From positions 1-48,328 of the forward strand of contig JAYFNX010000061.1 of the NCBI GenBank assembly GCA_034933245.1: a DNA stretch of 48,328 nt, written 5' to 3'. Below are positions 8,054-15,273 of this stretch, in pieces; position 1 is the first letter of the stretch; every line of letters starts with the position of its first letter. The notes below the pieces were generated by a model, which worked only from the letters and a program-made list of their open reading frames with translations, was not told the DNA's origin and ran no database searches. The translations under genes and the position numbers were made by a program. This DNA comes from Pelethousia sp034933245 (lineage in GTDB: Bacteria; Bacillota; Clostridia; Christensenellales; CAG-138).

Positions 8054-8866
8054 ATGAATTGGATTGCCATTATAGCAGCGCTGGGCGTTATGGGCTTGCT
8101 GGGCGCCGTGTTCGGCGTGGTACTTTCCATTGCGGATAAGAAATTTGCCGTGGAGATGGATAAGCGCGTGGCTGCCATCCGGGAAGCGGTAGCGGGTGCG
8201 AATTGTGGCGCTTGCGGTTTTGCGGGGTGTGATGCCTTTGCAGAGGCCGTGGCCAAGGGAGACGCGCCTGTGGATGGCTGTACGCCGGCCGGGGCAAAGG
8301 GCGCGGCGGCTATTGCGGAGATTATGGGTGTATCCGCGGAGACCGCAGGGGAAAAGAAAGTAGCGCGGGTTTTCTGCCGCGGCGTATGCGAAGCGGCAAA
8401 GGAACGCTATACCTACGACGGCTTGGAAAGCTGCGCCATGGCGGCTACCATGGCCGGTGGGCCCAAGCAATGCATCAGCGCCTGCCTGGGCCTGGGGGAC
8501 TGCCTGCGGGTATGCCCGTTTGACGCCATCGAGATGGAGAATGGAATTGCTAAGATTCGGGCGGATAAGTGCGTGGCCTGCGGCAAATGTGTGGACACTT
8601 GCCCCAGGGGAATCATCCATCTGACCCCAGCCGATGATACGGTATTTGTGGCTTGCCAGAATCACGATATGGCCAAGGACGCCCGCGCGGCCTGTACGAA
8701 CGCTTGCATTGCCTGCGGACGTTGCGTGAAGGCCTGCGTGGCGGACGCTATCCATGTGGAGAACTACTGCGCTATTATAGACCAAGAGAAGTGTACCCGA
8801 TGCGGCGCATGCGCTAAGGTTTGCCCGTGCGGCTGCATCCGTGATATGACGGGGCAGAACACCTAA
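8054..8866 (+). CDS. rnfB: RnfB, iron-sulfur electron-input subunit
   Basis: A 270-residue protein with an N-terminal membrane helix (about residues 3-25) and a soluble iron-sulfur region. The proximal cluster motif CGACGFAGC (about residue 54) plus the downstream DGC is the RnfB signature. It is followed by ferredoxin-type motifs CLGLGDCLRVCP, CVACGKCVDTCP, CIACGRCVKAC and CTRCGACAKVCP, enough for several [4Fe-4S] clusters. RnfB takes electrons from reduced ferredoxin and passes them into the membrane part. It closes the rnfCDEAB operon and is followed by a strong terminator. Confidence 0.94.
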   Translation: MNWIAIIAALGVMGLLGAVFGVVLSIADKKFAVEMDKRVAAIREAVAGANCGACGFAGCDAFAEAVAKGDAPVDGCTPAGAKGAAAIAEIMGVSAETAGEKKVARVFCRGVCEAAKERYTYDGLESCAMAATMAGGPKQCISACLGLGDCLRVCPFDAIEMENGIAKIRADKCVACGKCVDTCPRGIIHLTPADDTVFVACQNHDMAKDARAACTNACIACGRCVKACVADAIHVENYCAIIDQEKCTRCGACAKVCPCGCIRDMTGQNT

Positions 8867-8885
8867 AGCTTTCCATAAATTTGTT

Positions 8886-8912
8886 GGGGCCGGCCCAGTC
8901 CGGCCCCGTTTT
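8886..8912 (+). terminator. Intrinsic terminator of the rnf operon
   Basis: GGGGCCGG (8886-8893) pairs with CCGGCCCC (8900-8907), loop of six bases, tail GTTTT. Confidence 0.88.
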
Positions 8913-8940
8913 CCGGAAATCAGAGAATTCAAAAATGGGA

Positions 8941-8970
8941 TTGACATGAAGACGGAAAATAGTGTATACT
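8941..8970 (+). promoter_or_regulatory. Promoter of the tRNA operon
   Basis: A consensus -35 TTGACA (8941-8946) and -10 TATACT (8965-8970) with an 18-base spacer lie 46 bases upstream of the first tRNA. Confidence 0.75.
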
Positions 8971-9015
8971 TACTAACGCAGTCGTTGTGAGGCGTACAGA
9001 TCGCAACGCACATGT

Positions 9016-9091
9016 GGGAGCATAGCTCAGCTGGGAGAGCACTTGCCTTACAAGCAAGGGGTCACAGGTTCGAGCCCTGTTGTTCCCACCA
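9016..9091 (+). tRNA. tRNA-Val (anticodon TAC)
   Basis: A 76-base cloverleaf. Acceptor GGGAGCA pairs with TGTTCCC, the anticodon loop is CTTACAA with TAC, and the T-loop is GTTCGAG. The CCA end is encoded (9089-9091). It is the first of five tRNAs in one transcript. Confidence 0.95.
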
Positions 9092-9096
9092 AATTT

Positions 9097-9173
9097 GGCC
9101 CGGTAGTTCAGTTGGTTAGAATGCTAGCCTGTCACGCTAGAGGTCAGGGGTTCGAGCCCCCTCCGGGTCGCCA
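9097..9173 (+). tRNA. tRNA-Asp (anticodon GTC)
   Basis: A 77-base cloverleaf. Acceptor GGCCCGG pairs with CCGGGTC (one G-U), the anticodon loop is CTGTCAC with GTC, the discriminator is G and CCA is encoded. It lies five bases after tRNA-Val. Confidence 0.95.
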
Positions 9174-9197
9174 CCGCTCTGTAAAAGCAGAGCATAT

Positions 9198-9273
9198 GCC
9201 TCGGTAGCTCAGTTGGTAGAGCAAGGGACTGAAAATCCCTGTGTCGGTGGTTCAAGTCCACTCTGAGGCACCA
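9198..9273 (+). tRNA. tRNA-Phe (anticodon GAA)
   Basis: A 76-base cloverleaf. Acceptor GCCTCGG pairs with CTGAGGC, the anticodon arm is GGGACTGAAAATCCC with GAA, and ACCA is encoded. Confidence 0.95.
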
Positions 9274-9275
9274 TT

Positions 9276-9351
9276 GCGGGAGTAGCTCATTCGGTAGAGC
9301 GCCGCCTTGCCAAGGCGGAGGTGGCGGGTTCGAGCCCCGTCTCCCGCTCCA
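9276..9351 (+). tRNA. tRNA-Gly (anticodon GCC)
   Basis: A 76-base cloverleaf beginning two bases after tRNA-Phe. Acceptor GCGGGAG pairs with CTCCCGC, the anticodon loop is TTGCCAA with GCC, and TCCA is encoded. Confidence 0.95.
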
Positions 9352-9361
9352 ATGTTTTCAT

Positions 9362-9384
9362 AGGGTACAGCGTACCCTTATTTT
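9362..9384 (+). terminator. Small hairpin with T-rich tail between tRNA-Gly and tRNA-Cys
   Basis: AGGGTAC (9362-9368) and GTACCCT (9372-9378) form a perfect stem with a 3-base loop, followed by TATTTT. It may be a leaky terminator or a processing signal inside the tRNA operon. Confidence 0.45.
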
Positions 9385-9391
9385 ATAAAGC

Positions 9392-9465
9392 GGCGCCATA
9401 GCCAAGCGGTAAGGCAGAGGTCTGCAAAACCTTCATCCCCGGTTCGATTCCGGGTGGCGCCTCCA
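9392..9465 (+). tRNA. tRNA-Cys (anticodon GCA)
   Basis: A 74-base cloverleaf. Acceptor GGCGCCA pairs with TGGCGCC, the anticodon loop carries GCA, and TCCA is encoded. It is the last tRNA of the array. Confidence 0.95.
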
Positions 9466-9468
9466 CCG

Positions 9469-9512
9469 AAAAGCCTCAAAAGTCCTTATTATTAGGCACT
9501 TTTGAGGCTTTT
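9469..9512 (+). terminator. Intrinsic terminator of the tRNA operon
   Basis: AAAAGCCTCAAAAGT (9469-9483) pairs perfectly with ACTTTTGAGGCTTTT (9498-9512), a 15-bp stem extended inward by CCT/AGG and ending in a T run. It is symmetric and would work on both strands. Confidence 0.88.
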
Positions 9513-9524
9513 GCATTGTGATAA

Positions 9525-9757
9525 AAGCAACTACCAGCTCTGCTGGTGAGAATAAAAATGCTTTAGCTAATAGCAGTGAGCGAAGAGAATGACAATTAGA
9601 TTGGCTGGCTTAAAGCTGATAACTATGGGAAAACGACTGGTTTACCAGTAGCGGGGCAATTGATGCGATTGATGGAATAAGCAGTGCGTCTTGAGACGCC
9701 GCCGGTAATATGCCCTTTTAGGGCTTGTGCATACCACCAGCTTAGCTGGTGGTTTTG
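9525..9757 (+). mobile_element. Probable IS200/IS605-type miniature element or decayed IS remnant
   Basis: About 230 bases bounded by subterminal hairpins, ACCAGC-TCT-GCTGGT (9533-9547) on the left and ACCACCAGC-TTA-GCTGGTGGT (9733-9753, followed by TTTG) on the right. The two ends share the ACCAGC/GCTGGT core. Two more perfect hairpins lie near the right end (9686-9699 and 9712-9724). Elements of the IS200/IS605 group are delimited by such hairpins, not by terminal inverted repeats, and often leave non-autonomous derivatives next to tRNA genes and terminators. No transposase frame survives; a short open stretch ending at 9679 is uninterpretable. The family assignment is inference from structure only, and the right hairpin could also be an ordinary terminator. 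Confidence 0.4.
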
Positions 9758-9821
9758 ATATCTGGCGTTCAGCAACCGGTTTGGAAATACAGCGGCGGGC
9801 TTTCGATTTTATGTAGCGTAT

Positions 9822-9852
9822 AAAAAGGATCCGGGTACGATACCCCGGATCC
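9822..9852 (-). terminator. Intrinsic terminator of the opine-dehydrogenase-like gene
   Basis: On the minus strand GGATCCGGGGTA and TACCCGGATCC form a stem of 11 pairs with one bulged base and a 3-base loop, followed by TTTTT (9822-9826). It lies just downstream of the stop at 9875. Confidence 0.85.
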
Positions 9853-9874
9853 TAGGATTTATTCACCCAATCGA

Positions 9875-10966
9875 TTAACCATAGATATAGTTGAGAAGAC
9901 TGTCCTTGGCCATGCCGGTAAGCCCCAATGCTTCTTCCGTGCGGCCCGCATCCATTTCATCGCCCATAATGGCACGTCCAATGGTTATGATGGCATCCAT
10001 GCAGGGCGTAGGAACGCCTACCACCTTGCCAAGCACGCTAAGCGGCACCAGGGAATAGGGGATATCTTCAAGCACGTACCTGGTACGGAGGGTTTTTGCG
10101 CACATAATCCCCTCATAACCGGGGTTGTTACGAACCAGCTGATAAAGAGGCGTAGTTTCATCACCGCACGAGTACATATCGATGTATTCCGCACATACCG
10201 TCCGCTGGTGGAAACCCAGTTCCTTGGCGATAGCAATGCGCTCCTGATCCATGGTCTCAACAAATTTGCCGACGCTGGCGGTGATGCCCTGATGATAATA
10301 TTCGTAATCCACATGGGGCTGCGCCTCGATGCGGGAGGTATTGAGAAGCATGGGGCCGGCGTGCATCATGGCGTTGAGGTTATCAATGCTGGTTTCAAGC
10401 ACGCTGCTAACGATCGTGAACCAATGCATCACGCCACAGATAGCTTCTTCCAGCTTTTTATTATCCTTAGAGGGGAGAGCGGCTATGGGCACCGCGTTTT
10501 TGACGCCAAAAATGTACACATCGCCATTGTGCTGTATGCGCGTGGAGTAGATAAGCGTGCAAGCTGCACCCACAACCACATCGGCCTTGCAGCCCATATC
10601 CCGCATGATCTTGCGGAACGCGATAGCGCCGCAGGAGGCTTCGGGATGCAGCAGGACTACCTGACCGTCCCGCAGGTATGGGATCATTTTTCTGGCCATG
10701 CTCTCATGATAGATGGAGGGCAGGACGAGTATGATGTTATCCGCGCCATCCATTGCTTTCGCTATATCGGTAGTGGCAAATTCGATTTTCCCCGTGCCCT
10801 CCACAGCGTGATGGAGCGTAATTTGCTTCTTTTCATTCAATTCATCAACGGTCTTCTGCACTACGTCATAAATACGCACGCTTTGGCCCAAAATGGCCAA
10901 GTGGCCCGCCATGGCCTGGCCGCCGTTGCCGCCGCCTATAACCGCCCATGTTTTTTTCGTGCTCAT
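9875..10966 (-). CDS. Opine/octopine dehydrogenase family protein
   Basis: A 363-residue protein with an N-terminal Rossmann domain (VIGGGNGGQAMAGHLA, residues 9-24) and a C-terminal helical domain of the NAD/NADP octopine/nopaline dehydrogenase family. The latter includes the histidine-bearing stretch IEAQPHVDYEYYHQGIT (about residue 215) and a C-terminal VPTPCMDAIITIG. Family members interconvert an N-(carboxyalkyl)amino acid (opine) with an amino acid plus a 2-oxoacid using NAD(P)H. It follows the enolase-superfamily gene by about 50 bases on the same strand and ends at a strong terminator. Together with the neighbouring peptide-type importer and M81 peptidase this points to catabolism of an imported opine-like or modified amino-acid compound. 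The direction and substrate are unknown. Confidence 0.8.
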   Translation of the reverse strand: MSTKKTWAVIGGGNGGQAMAGHLAILGQSVRIYDVVQKTVDELNEKKQITLHHAVEGTGKIEFATTDIAKAMDGADNIILVLPSIYHESMARKMIPYLRDGQVVLLHPEASCGAIAFRKIMRDMGCKADVVVGAACTLIYSTRIQHNGDVYIFGVKNAVPIAALPSKDNKKLEEAICGVMHWFTIVSSVLETSIDNLNAMMHAGPMLLNTSRIEAQPHVDYEYYHQGITASVGKFVETMDQERIAIAKELGFHQRTVCAEYIDMYSCGDETTPLYQLVRNNPGYEGIMCAKTLRTRYVLEDIPYSLVPLSVLGKVVGVPTPCMDAIITIGRAIMGDEMDAGRTEEALGLTGMAKDSLLNYIYG

Positions 10967-11018
10967 CGTTACGTTTTCCGCCTTTCGTGTTTAAGATTTG
11001 TCTATGCAGGCTTGCCCA

Positions 11019-12149
11019 TTATTCGACAGAGCAAGTGTTGACCGTATACTTTGCCAGCGCCTCCTCGTCGATTTGGATCCCAAGACCCGGCGCGTCGGAA
11101 ATGTGGGTGACACCGTTGATTACACGGGTGTGAAAATCGGAGATATCGCCATCCAGACGCAGGGGAGAGAAATAGGAGTGGCCTATGTTCATCATAAGGT
11201 TGGGCACAGTGGCGGCAACGCAAAGGCTGGCCGCCTGCGTTATGCCTTCCTCCAGCATGGAGTTGAAGAACAGCTTAATGCCGGATGTGGCCGCATAATC
11301 GCAGATCTCTTTTGCAGGTAATATGCCGCCATGCTTGGTCACCTTGATGCTCAATACATCCACAGCCTCTGCCCGAACGAGATGTACGGCATCCTGCACC
11401 GTAGCGACGCCCTCGTCGGCGGATACGGGAACGTTTATGGCGCGGCGTATGCGCGCCATACCCTGGACATCCCAGCTTTGGACGGGCTGCTCAAAGAATA
11501 GTAGGGCGGCTTTTTCCACGGCGCGGCCGTAAAGGATGGCCGTGTCCACATCCCAACCCTGGTTGGCGTCCGCCACAAGTGGGAAATCGGGGCCCACCGC
11601 CTCCCGGGCTGCCAGCGTGCGAGCGATATCGTTGCGGTAATTTGCGGTACCGATTTTGATCATGCAGCCGTAATAGCCCTGCTTTTTAACCGCAAGGATT
11701 TCTTGCGCGGTCTCCTCGGGGGTACCGCCGCCTACGGACCAGAAACACTTAATTTCGTTCCTGCGCTTGCCGCCAAGCAGTTGATGGACAGGAAGGCCTG
11801 CGGATTTTCCAAACAAGTCGTAGGCGGCCATATCCAAGGCTGACTTGGAAATATGATTGCCGCGGATCATAGCATCCATGTTGCGATGAATCTCATGAAT
11901 ATTGGTAGGGTCCTTTCCGATAAGCTGAGGCGCCAAGTGATGAGAAAGTACTACCATGCTGGAAGCCGCGCTGTCGCCTGTAAACAGCGGCCAAGGATCA
12001 CATTCGCCATAGCCCACAAGGCCCTCGTCCGTTTGCACTTCGGCAACAATAGGCGTAGTGACAGCTTGCACGCCATATTCGCGACTGAGCACATAGGGAT
12101 GCTTTAACGGCACCTGTAATTCATGGAGAATAATTTTCTTGATTCGCAT
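11019..12149 (-). CDS. Enolase-superfamily racemase/cycloisomerase (muconate lactonizing enzyme-like)
   Basis: A 376-residue protein with the N-terminal capping domain (GYGECDPWPLFTGD) and the barrel domain of the mandelate racemase/muconate lactonizing enzyme group. The three Mg2+ ligands are visible in VADANQGWD, FFEQPV and SADEGVAT, and the barrel lysine in LSIKVTKHGGI. In the usual K-x-K motif the first lysine is Met (CMIKIG), while the second, which acts as base, remains. Candidate reactions are epimerisation of a dipeptide or amino-acid derivative, or a cycloisomerisation. The start is ATG 12149 after GGAGGAATT; the longer TTG start at 12167 would overlap that ribosome binding site. Confidence 0.82.
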   Translation of the reverse strand: MRIKKIILHELQVPLKHPYVLSREYGVQAVTTPIVAEVQTDEGLVGYGECDPWPLFTGDSAASSMVVLSHHLAPQLIGKDPTNIHEIHRNMDAMIRGNHISKSALDMAAYDLFGKSAGLPVHQLLGGKRRNEIKCFWSVGGGTPEETAQEILAVKKQGYYGCMIKIGTANYRNDIARTLAAREAVGPDFPLVADANQGWDVDTAILYGRAVEKAALLFFEQPVQSWDVQGMARIRRAINVPVSADEGVATVQDAVHLVRAEAVDVLSIKVTKHGGILPAKEICDYAATSGIKLFFNSMLEEGITQAASLCVAATVPNLMMNIGHSYFSPLRLDGDISDFHTRVINGVTHISDAPGLGIQIDEEALAKYTVNTCSVE

Positions 12150-12211
12150 TGCTGCTAATTCCTCCAACGCTTTATTTGATATGCATTACTCGAACTCGAT
12201 CATGATGTTTA

Positions 12212-12240
12212 ATGATACTACAACTATTTTGGAGTGTCAA
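12212..12240 (-). promoter_or_regulatory. Promoter of the enolase-like/opine dehydrogenase operon
   Basis: On the minus strand TTGACA (12235-12240) and TATCAT (12212-12217) are 17 bases apart, a near-consensus promoter about 60 bases upstream of the start at 12149. A direct repeat of AACTATTTT (about 12222 and 12239) spans it and may be a regulator site. Confidence 0.65.
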
Positions 12241-12292
12241 ACTATTTTATGGCGCGAAAAAGCAATTTTTAGGCAATTTCATGTTATTCGCA

Positions 12293-12322
12293 TTGTAAAT
12301 AGGCAAAAATAATGGTACCATT
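12293..12322 (+). promoter_or_regulatory. Probable promoter of the FadR-type regulator gene with palindromic operator
   Basis: TTGTAA (12293-12298) and TACCAT (12316-12321) are 17 bases apart. The 12-bp perfect palindrome AATGGTACCATT (12311-12322) covers the -10, which would allow autoregulation. The promoter itself is a weak match. Confidence 0.4.
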
Positions 12323-12379
12323 GTAATGCGCATAAGCAAACATATGCGAAATACCACAGAATAAGAAAGTAGAGATCAT

Positions 12380-13081
12380 ATGTTGCCGCAATTTGCCGAA
12401 AAAAAGAGTATCCACGAACGTGTGGTACAACAATTCATCGATTCTATCATCGATGGACGTATGGAGCCGGGGAAGAAGCTCGTGTCGGAGGTTCAACTTG
12501 CTGCGGACTTTCAAATAAGCAGGAATATTCTCCGGGAGGCCATGAAGACCATGGAAGTGCTTGGCATTATTGAAATTGGCCACGGTAGGGGCACCTATAT
12601 TTCAAAGTTCGCCAAGCAGCGCATAGCGAATGTGGACTTTATTCGTTCTTTGGCCTGTAATCAGACAGTAAACGATCTGCTGGAGACCAGAATTGTTATC
12701 GAGCCGGGGCTTGCGGAGTTTGCCGCGCAGCGCCGCACGCCGGATGATATTGAACAACTGCTGGCAAACGTGGGCAATATGGTACGGAATTATGAAGATG
12801 AGCACCGCAACAGCGGCATATTCCATCAGGTTGTAGCCCGTACTTCGCGCTGTACTGTTTTAGCCAATTATCTTGATTCTATATTCAAACAACTGCAATA
12901 TTCAGATTACGGTACGTTTGCGGGAACGTTTATGGAAAAGCATATTAAGCAGGAGATAACCGAACACCAAAAAATTGTGGAATGCATTATTGATCACGAT
13001 GGCAAGGGCGCAAAGAATCTGATGTATGTGCATTTGGTAAACCGCTACAATATGATTCAGGCGTTTCAAAGCAAGGGATAA
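12380..13081 (+). CDS. GntR-family (FadR/FCD-type) transcriptional regulator
   Basis: A 233-residue protein with an N-terminal winged helix of the GntR family (residues 10-75: KLVSEVQLAADFQISRNILREAMKTMEVLGIIEI and the wing GHGRGTYI) and a helical FCD ligand-binding domain (about 90-225). Conserved metal-site residues are visible in the FCD part, including the histidine in SGIFHQVV. It lies between the divergent enolase-like/opine-dehydrogenase genes and the co-oriented ABC importer, so it is the natural regulator of both. The ribosome binding site is weak (AAGTAGAG). Confidence 0.86.
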   Translation: MLPQFAEKKSIHERVVQQFIDSIIDGRMEPGKKLVSEVQLAADFQISRNILREAMKTMEVLGIIEIGHGRGTYISKFAKQRIANVDFIRSLACNQTVNDLLETRIVIEPGLAEFAAQRRTPDDIEQLLANVGNMVRNYEDEHRNSGIFHQVVARTSRCTVLANYLDSIFKQLQYSDYGTFAGTFMEKHIKQEITEHQKIVECIIDHDGKGAKNLMYVHLVNRYNMIQAFQSKG

Positions 13082-13116
13082 CAATTCAATAACGGCTGAA
13101 AAACAGGCGCTAGATT

Positions 13117-13178
13117 CACCCGCGCGAGAGAAAAAATTTGTTTTACGACAAATTTCTATTGCTCTTTTTGCGCGGGTG
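13117..13178 (+). terminator. Nested hairpin between the regulator gene and the ABC operon
   Basis: CACCCGCGC (13117-13125) pairs with GCGCGGGTG (13170-13178), enclosing a second perfect hairpin AAATTTGT/ACAAATTT (13134-13141 and 13148-13155). No clean T run follows, so it could be a terminator variant or a structured regulatory element. Confidence 0.45.
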
Positions 13179-13196
13179 TTGTATTATTCGTATTAT
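13168..13196 (+). promoter_or_regulatory. Possible promoter of the dpp-like operon
   Basis: TTGCGC (13168-13173) and TATTAT (13191-13196) are 17 bases apart, and their -35 overlaps the 3' arm of the nested hairpin. A second candidate, TTGTCC (13272-13277) with TAGTAT (13295-13300), is also spaced by 17. Either could drive the operon. Confidence 0.35.
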
Positions 13197-13332
13197 AAAC
13201 ACGTCGTGCTGTACAACAGCACCACAATATAACGCAATTTCTTCTATCGATATCAAATTTGTGCTTTCCATTTGTCCTCGATAAGCGATAATTATAGTAT
13301 ATTAATGAATTACAAGGAGGCAAAAATACTGA

Positions 13333-14268
13333 ATGGTTAAGTACGTGCTCAAACGACTGATTTTTTTGATTCCGATCGTCGTTGGCATTGCGTTCATTAT
13401 TTTTACAATAATGAACCTGACGCCTGGCGACCCTGCGCGTTTCATACTCGGTCCAGACGCAACGGCGGAAGCTTGTGAACAGCTTACTGAGGAATTGGGC
13501 TTGAACCGCCCGTTCTTTGTACGGTTTTTCGACTATGTTTACAAAGCCGCTACCCAATTGGATTTCGGGAATTCCTACAGGACGCAGAAGCCGGTGTTTG
13601 ACGAGATCTTTACCCGCTTCCCCGTAAGCCTGAAGCTCTCTATGGTGAGTATCGGTTTCGCCGTTCTCGTCGGCATACCGCTGGGCGTGTTTTCCGCCGT
13701 CCATCAGTATTCAATACCCGATCAGCTCCTGCGCATCGGATCCATGTTCTTCGTGGCAATGCCGCCATTCTGGTTTGCGATGATGCTGATCCTGGTATTT
13801 GCGCTGAATTTGCATTGGGCGCCCACAAGCGGCAACGCGACATGGCAATGCTATATTCTGCCCATGATTACCTTGGGCATGCCGTACGGGGGCAAGATTC
13901 TGCGCATAACCAGATCCACCATGCTGGAGGTCATACGCCAGGATTATATCACAACCGCAAAGGCCAAAGGCGTTCCCCAGAATAAGATTATTTATGGCCA
14001 CGCCCTCAAAAATGCTCTGCTGCCCGTTATCACAACGGTTGCCACCTCCTTTGGCGGCCTCCTTGGCGGCGCGATCATAACGGAGAGCGTATTTAACATG
14101 TCCGGTCTCGGCAGCCTTATCGTGCTCAGCATCAAGCTGAAGGACACGCCTACGGTTATGGCTTCCATTATATTGCTCGCTGTAATGTTTACCATCATCA
14201 TGCTGATAGTTGATTTGGTTTATGCGTTCATCGATCCTCGAATTAAGGCCAAATATGCAAGAGGGTAA
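13333..14268 (+). CDS. dppB: Dpp/Opp-type ABC transporter permease, DppB family
   Basis: A 311-residue inner-membrane permease with the DppB features: an N-terminal helix after MVKYVLKRLIFLIP, the conserved LTPGDPARFILGPDA extracytoplasmic loop, and the EAA-loop segment DYITTAKAKGVPQNKIIYGHALKNALLPVIT that docks the ATPase. The start is fixed by a TGA codon directly upstream in frame, with AAGGAGG at 13314-13320. It opens a five-gene importer operon (permeases, two ATPases, binding protein). The family imports di- and oligopeptides, nickel or opines; the locus context favours an amino-acid conjugate. Confidence 0.9.
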   Translation: MVKYVLKRLIFLIPIVVGIAFIIFTIMNLTPGDPARFILGPDATAEACEQLTEELGLNRPFFVRFFDYVYKAATQLDFGNSYRTQKPVFDEIFTRFPVSLKLSMVSIGFAVLVGIPLGVFSAVHQYSIPDQLLRIGSMFFVAMPPFWFAMMLILVFALNLHWAPTSGNATWQCYILPMITLGMPYGGKILRITRSTMLEVIRQDYITTAKAKGVPQNKIIYGHALKNALLPVITTVATSFGGLLGGAIITESVFNMSGLGSLIVLSIKLKDTPTVMASIILLAVMFTIIMLIVDLVYAFIDPRIKAKYARG

Positions 14269-14330
14269 GCCGGTATTAACGGCGTTTCACGAATAGCAAC
14301 TATTTGAAATATGATGAGAAAGGAACGTAT

Positions 14331-14357
14331 ATGCTGCGGCATAATACTTGGTGCTGA
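14331..14357 (+). other. Eight-codon open reading frame in frame with dppC, ending in TGA
   Basis: ATG 14331 has a good ribosome binding site (AAAGGA, 14320-14325) and reads MLRHNTWC before a TGA at 14355. It is in the same frame as dppC, whose own first usable start is a TTG four bases further on and has no properly spaced ribosome binding site. It may be a leader peptide for re-initiation, or a nonsense mutation that shortened the dppC N-terminus. Confidence 0.4.
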
Positions 14358-14360
14358 GGT

Positions 14361-15257
14361 TTGCAAACCAAAAATACAGATACAATCTATGCGATCGAGC
14401 GTAGGGAAAATAAGAAAAAAGAAACCAAGGAATTTTTTCGCCGGCTGGCAAAGAACAAGGGCGCCCTTATCGGCTTGGCGCTTATCATCGCCCTGTTCCT
14501 GCTTGCTATATTTGCGGATGCAATTTCCCCTTATGAAAATGCGATTAAGCAAAGCGCCGCCGATCGTCTCCAAGAACCGTCGGTTGCCCATTGGTTCGGC
14601 ACTGATACGTATGGGCGGGATGTATTCGTGCGAATCATCCATGGTTCGCGGGTTTCCCTGCTCATTGGCGTGGGCTCCTCGCTGTTCTGCCTGCTTGTGG
14701 GCGGATTCTTCGGCGCGGCAACGGCGTATTTCGGCGGTAAGTTTGACGATGTGGTCATGCGGGTCATGGATATGATAATGGCTATCCCCGCAACGCTGCT
14801 GGCGCTTTCCATCGTGGCCGCGCTGGGTACCAGCATGATAAACTTGGTGTTGGCCATTTCGATCTCGTATACGCCGCGTTTCGTGCGCTTGGTCAGGTCT
14901 GCCGTGCTGCCGCAGGTCGGCATGGATTATGTGGAGGCCGCCAAGGCATCCGGCTCCGGACATATGCGCATCGTTGTGAAGGAAATCATCCCCAATGCGG
15001 TTGGGCCGATCATCGTTGAAACCACCCAGAGCTTATCCAATATGATTCTAGAGGCTTCCGGCTTAAGTTACATCGGCATGGGCGTGCAGGCCCCCAGGCC
15101 TGAATGGGGCGCTATGCTTTCAGAAGCACGCGAGGTCATGCGTACGGAGCCATATCTGATCATCATCCCGGGCGCATTCATCATCTTGGCGGCATTGTCC
15201 TTCAATTTGCTCGGCGATGGCTTGCGGGACGCAATCGATCCCAGGCTGAAAACCTGA
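14361..15257 (+). CDS. dppC: Dpp/Opp-type ABC transporter permease, DppC family
   Basis: A 298-residue permease of the DppC family. It has an N-terminal cytosolic stretch, a first helix (GALIGLALIIALFLLAIFADAISPYENA), the marker HWFGTDTYGRDVFVRIIHGSRVSLLIG, and the EAA loop DYVEAAKASGSGHMRIVVKEIIPNAVGPIIV. The TTG at 14361 is the first start in frame after TGA 14355, and GAGGT lies too close to serve it well. Translation may depend on termination of the short ORF at 14331-14357. The downstream protein is intact and full length for the family. Confidence 0.88.
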   Translation: MQTKNTDTIYAIERRENKKKETKEFFRRLAKNKGALIGLALIIALFLLAIFADAISPYENAIKQSAADRLQEPSVAHWFGTDTYGRDVFVRIIHGSRVSLLIGVGSSLFCLLVGGFFGAATAYFGGKFDDVVMRVMDMIMAIPATLLALSIVAALGTSMINLVLAISISYTPRFVRLVRSAVLPQVGMDYVEAAKASGSGHMRIVVKEIIPNAVGPIIVETTQSLSNMILEASGLSYIGMGVQAPRPEWGAMLSEAREVMRTEPYLIIIPGAFIILAALSFNLLGDGLRDAIDPRLKT

Positions 15258-15273
15258 TTTAGGGGGTGTAACA

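Noticed and set aside
7334..9013. Long open frame on the minus strand (559 codons) over rnfE-rnfA-rnfB
   Set aside because: It lies entirely antisense to a well-supported operon and has no ribosome binding site or family motif; it is a shadow of the codon pattern.
10208..11041. 277-codon plus-strand frame
   Set aside because: Lies over the opine-dehydrogenase-like gene on the other strand, with no ribosome binding site or recognisable domain.
14352..14360. TGA as selenocysteine in dppC
   Set aside because: No reason for selenocysteine in this permease and no suitable downstream hairpin close to the codon; re-initiation is simpler.
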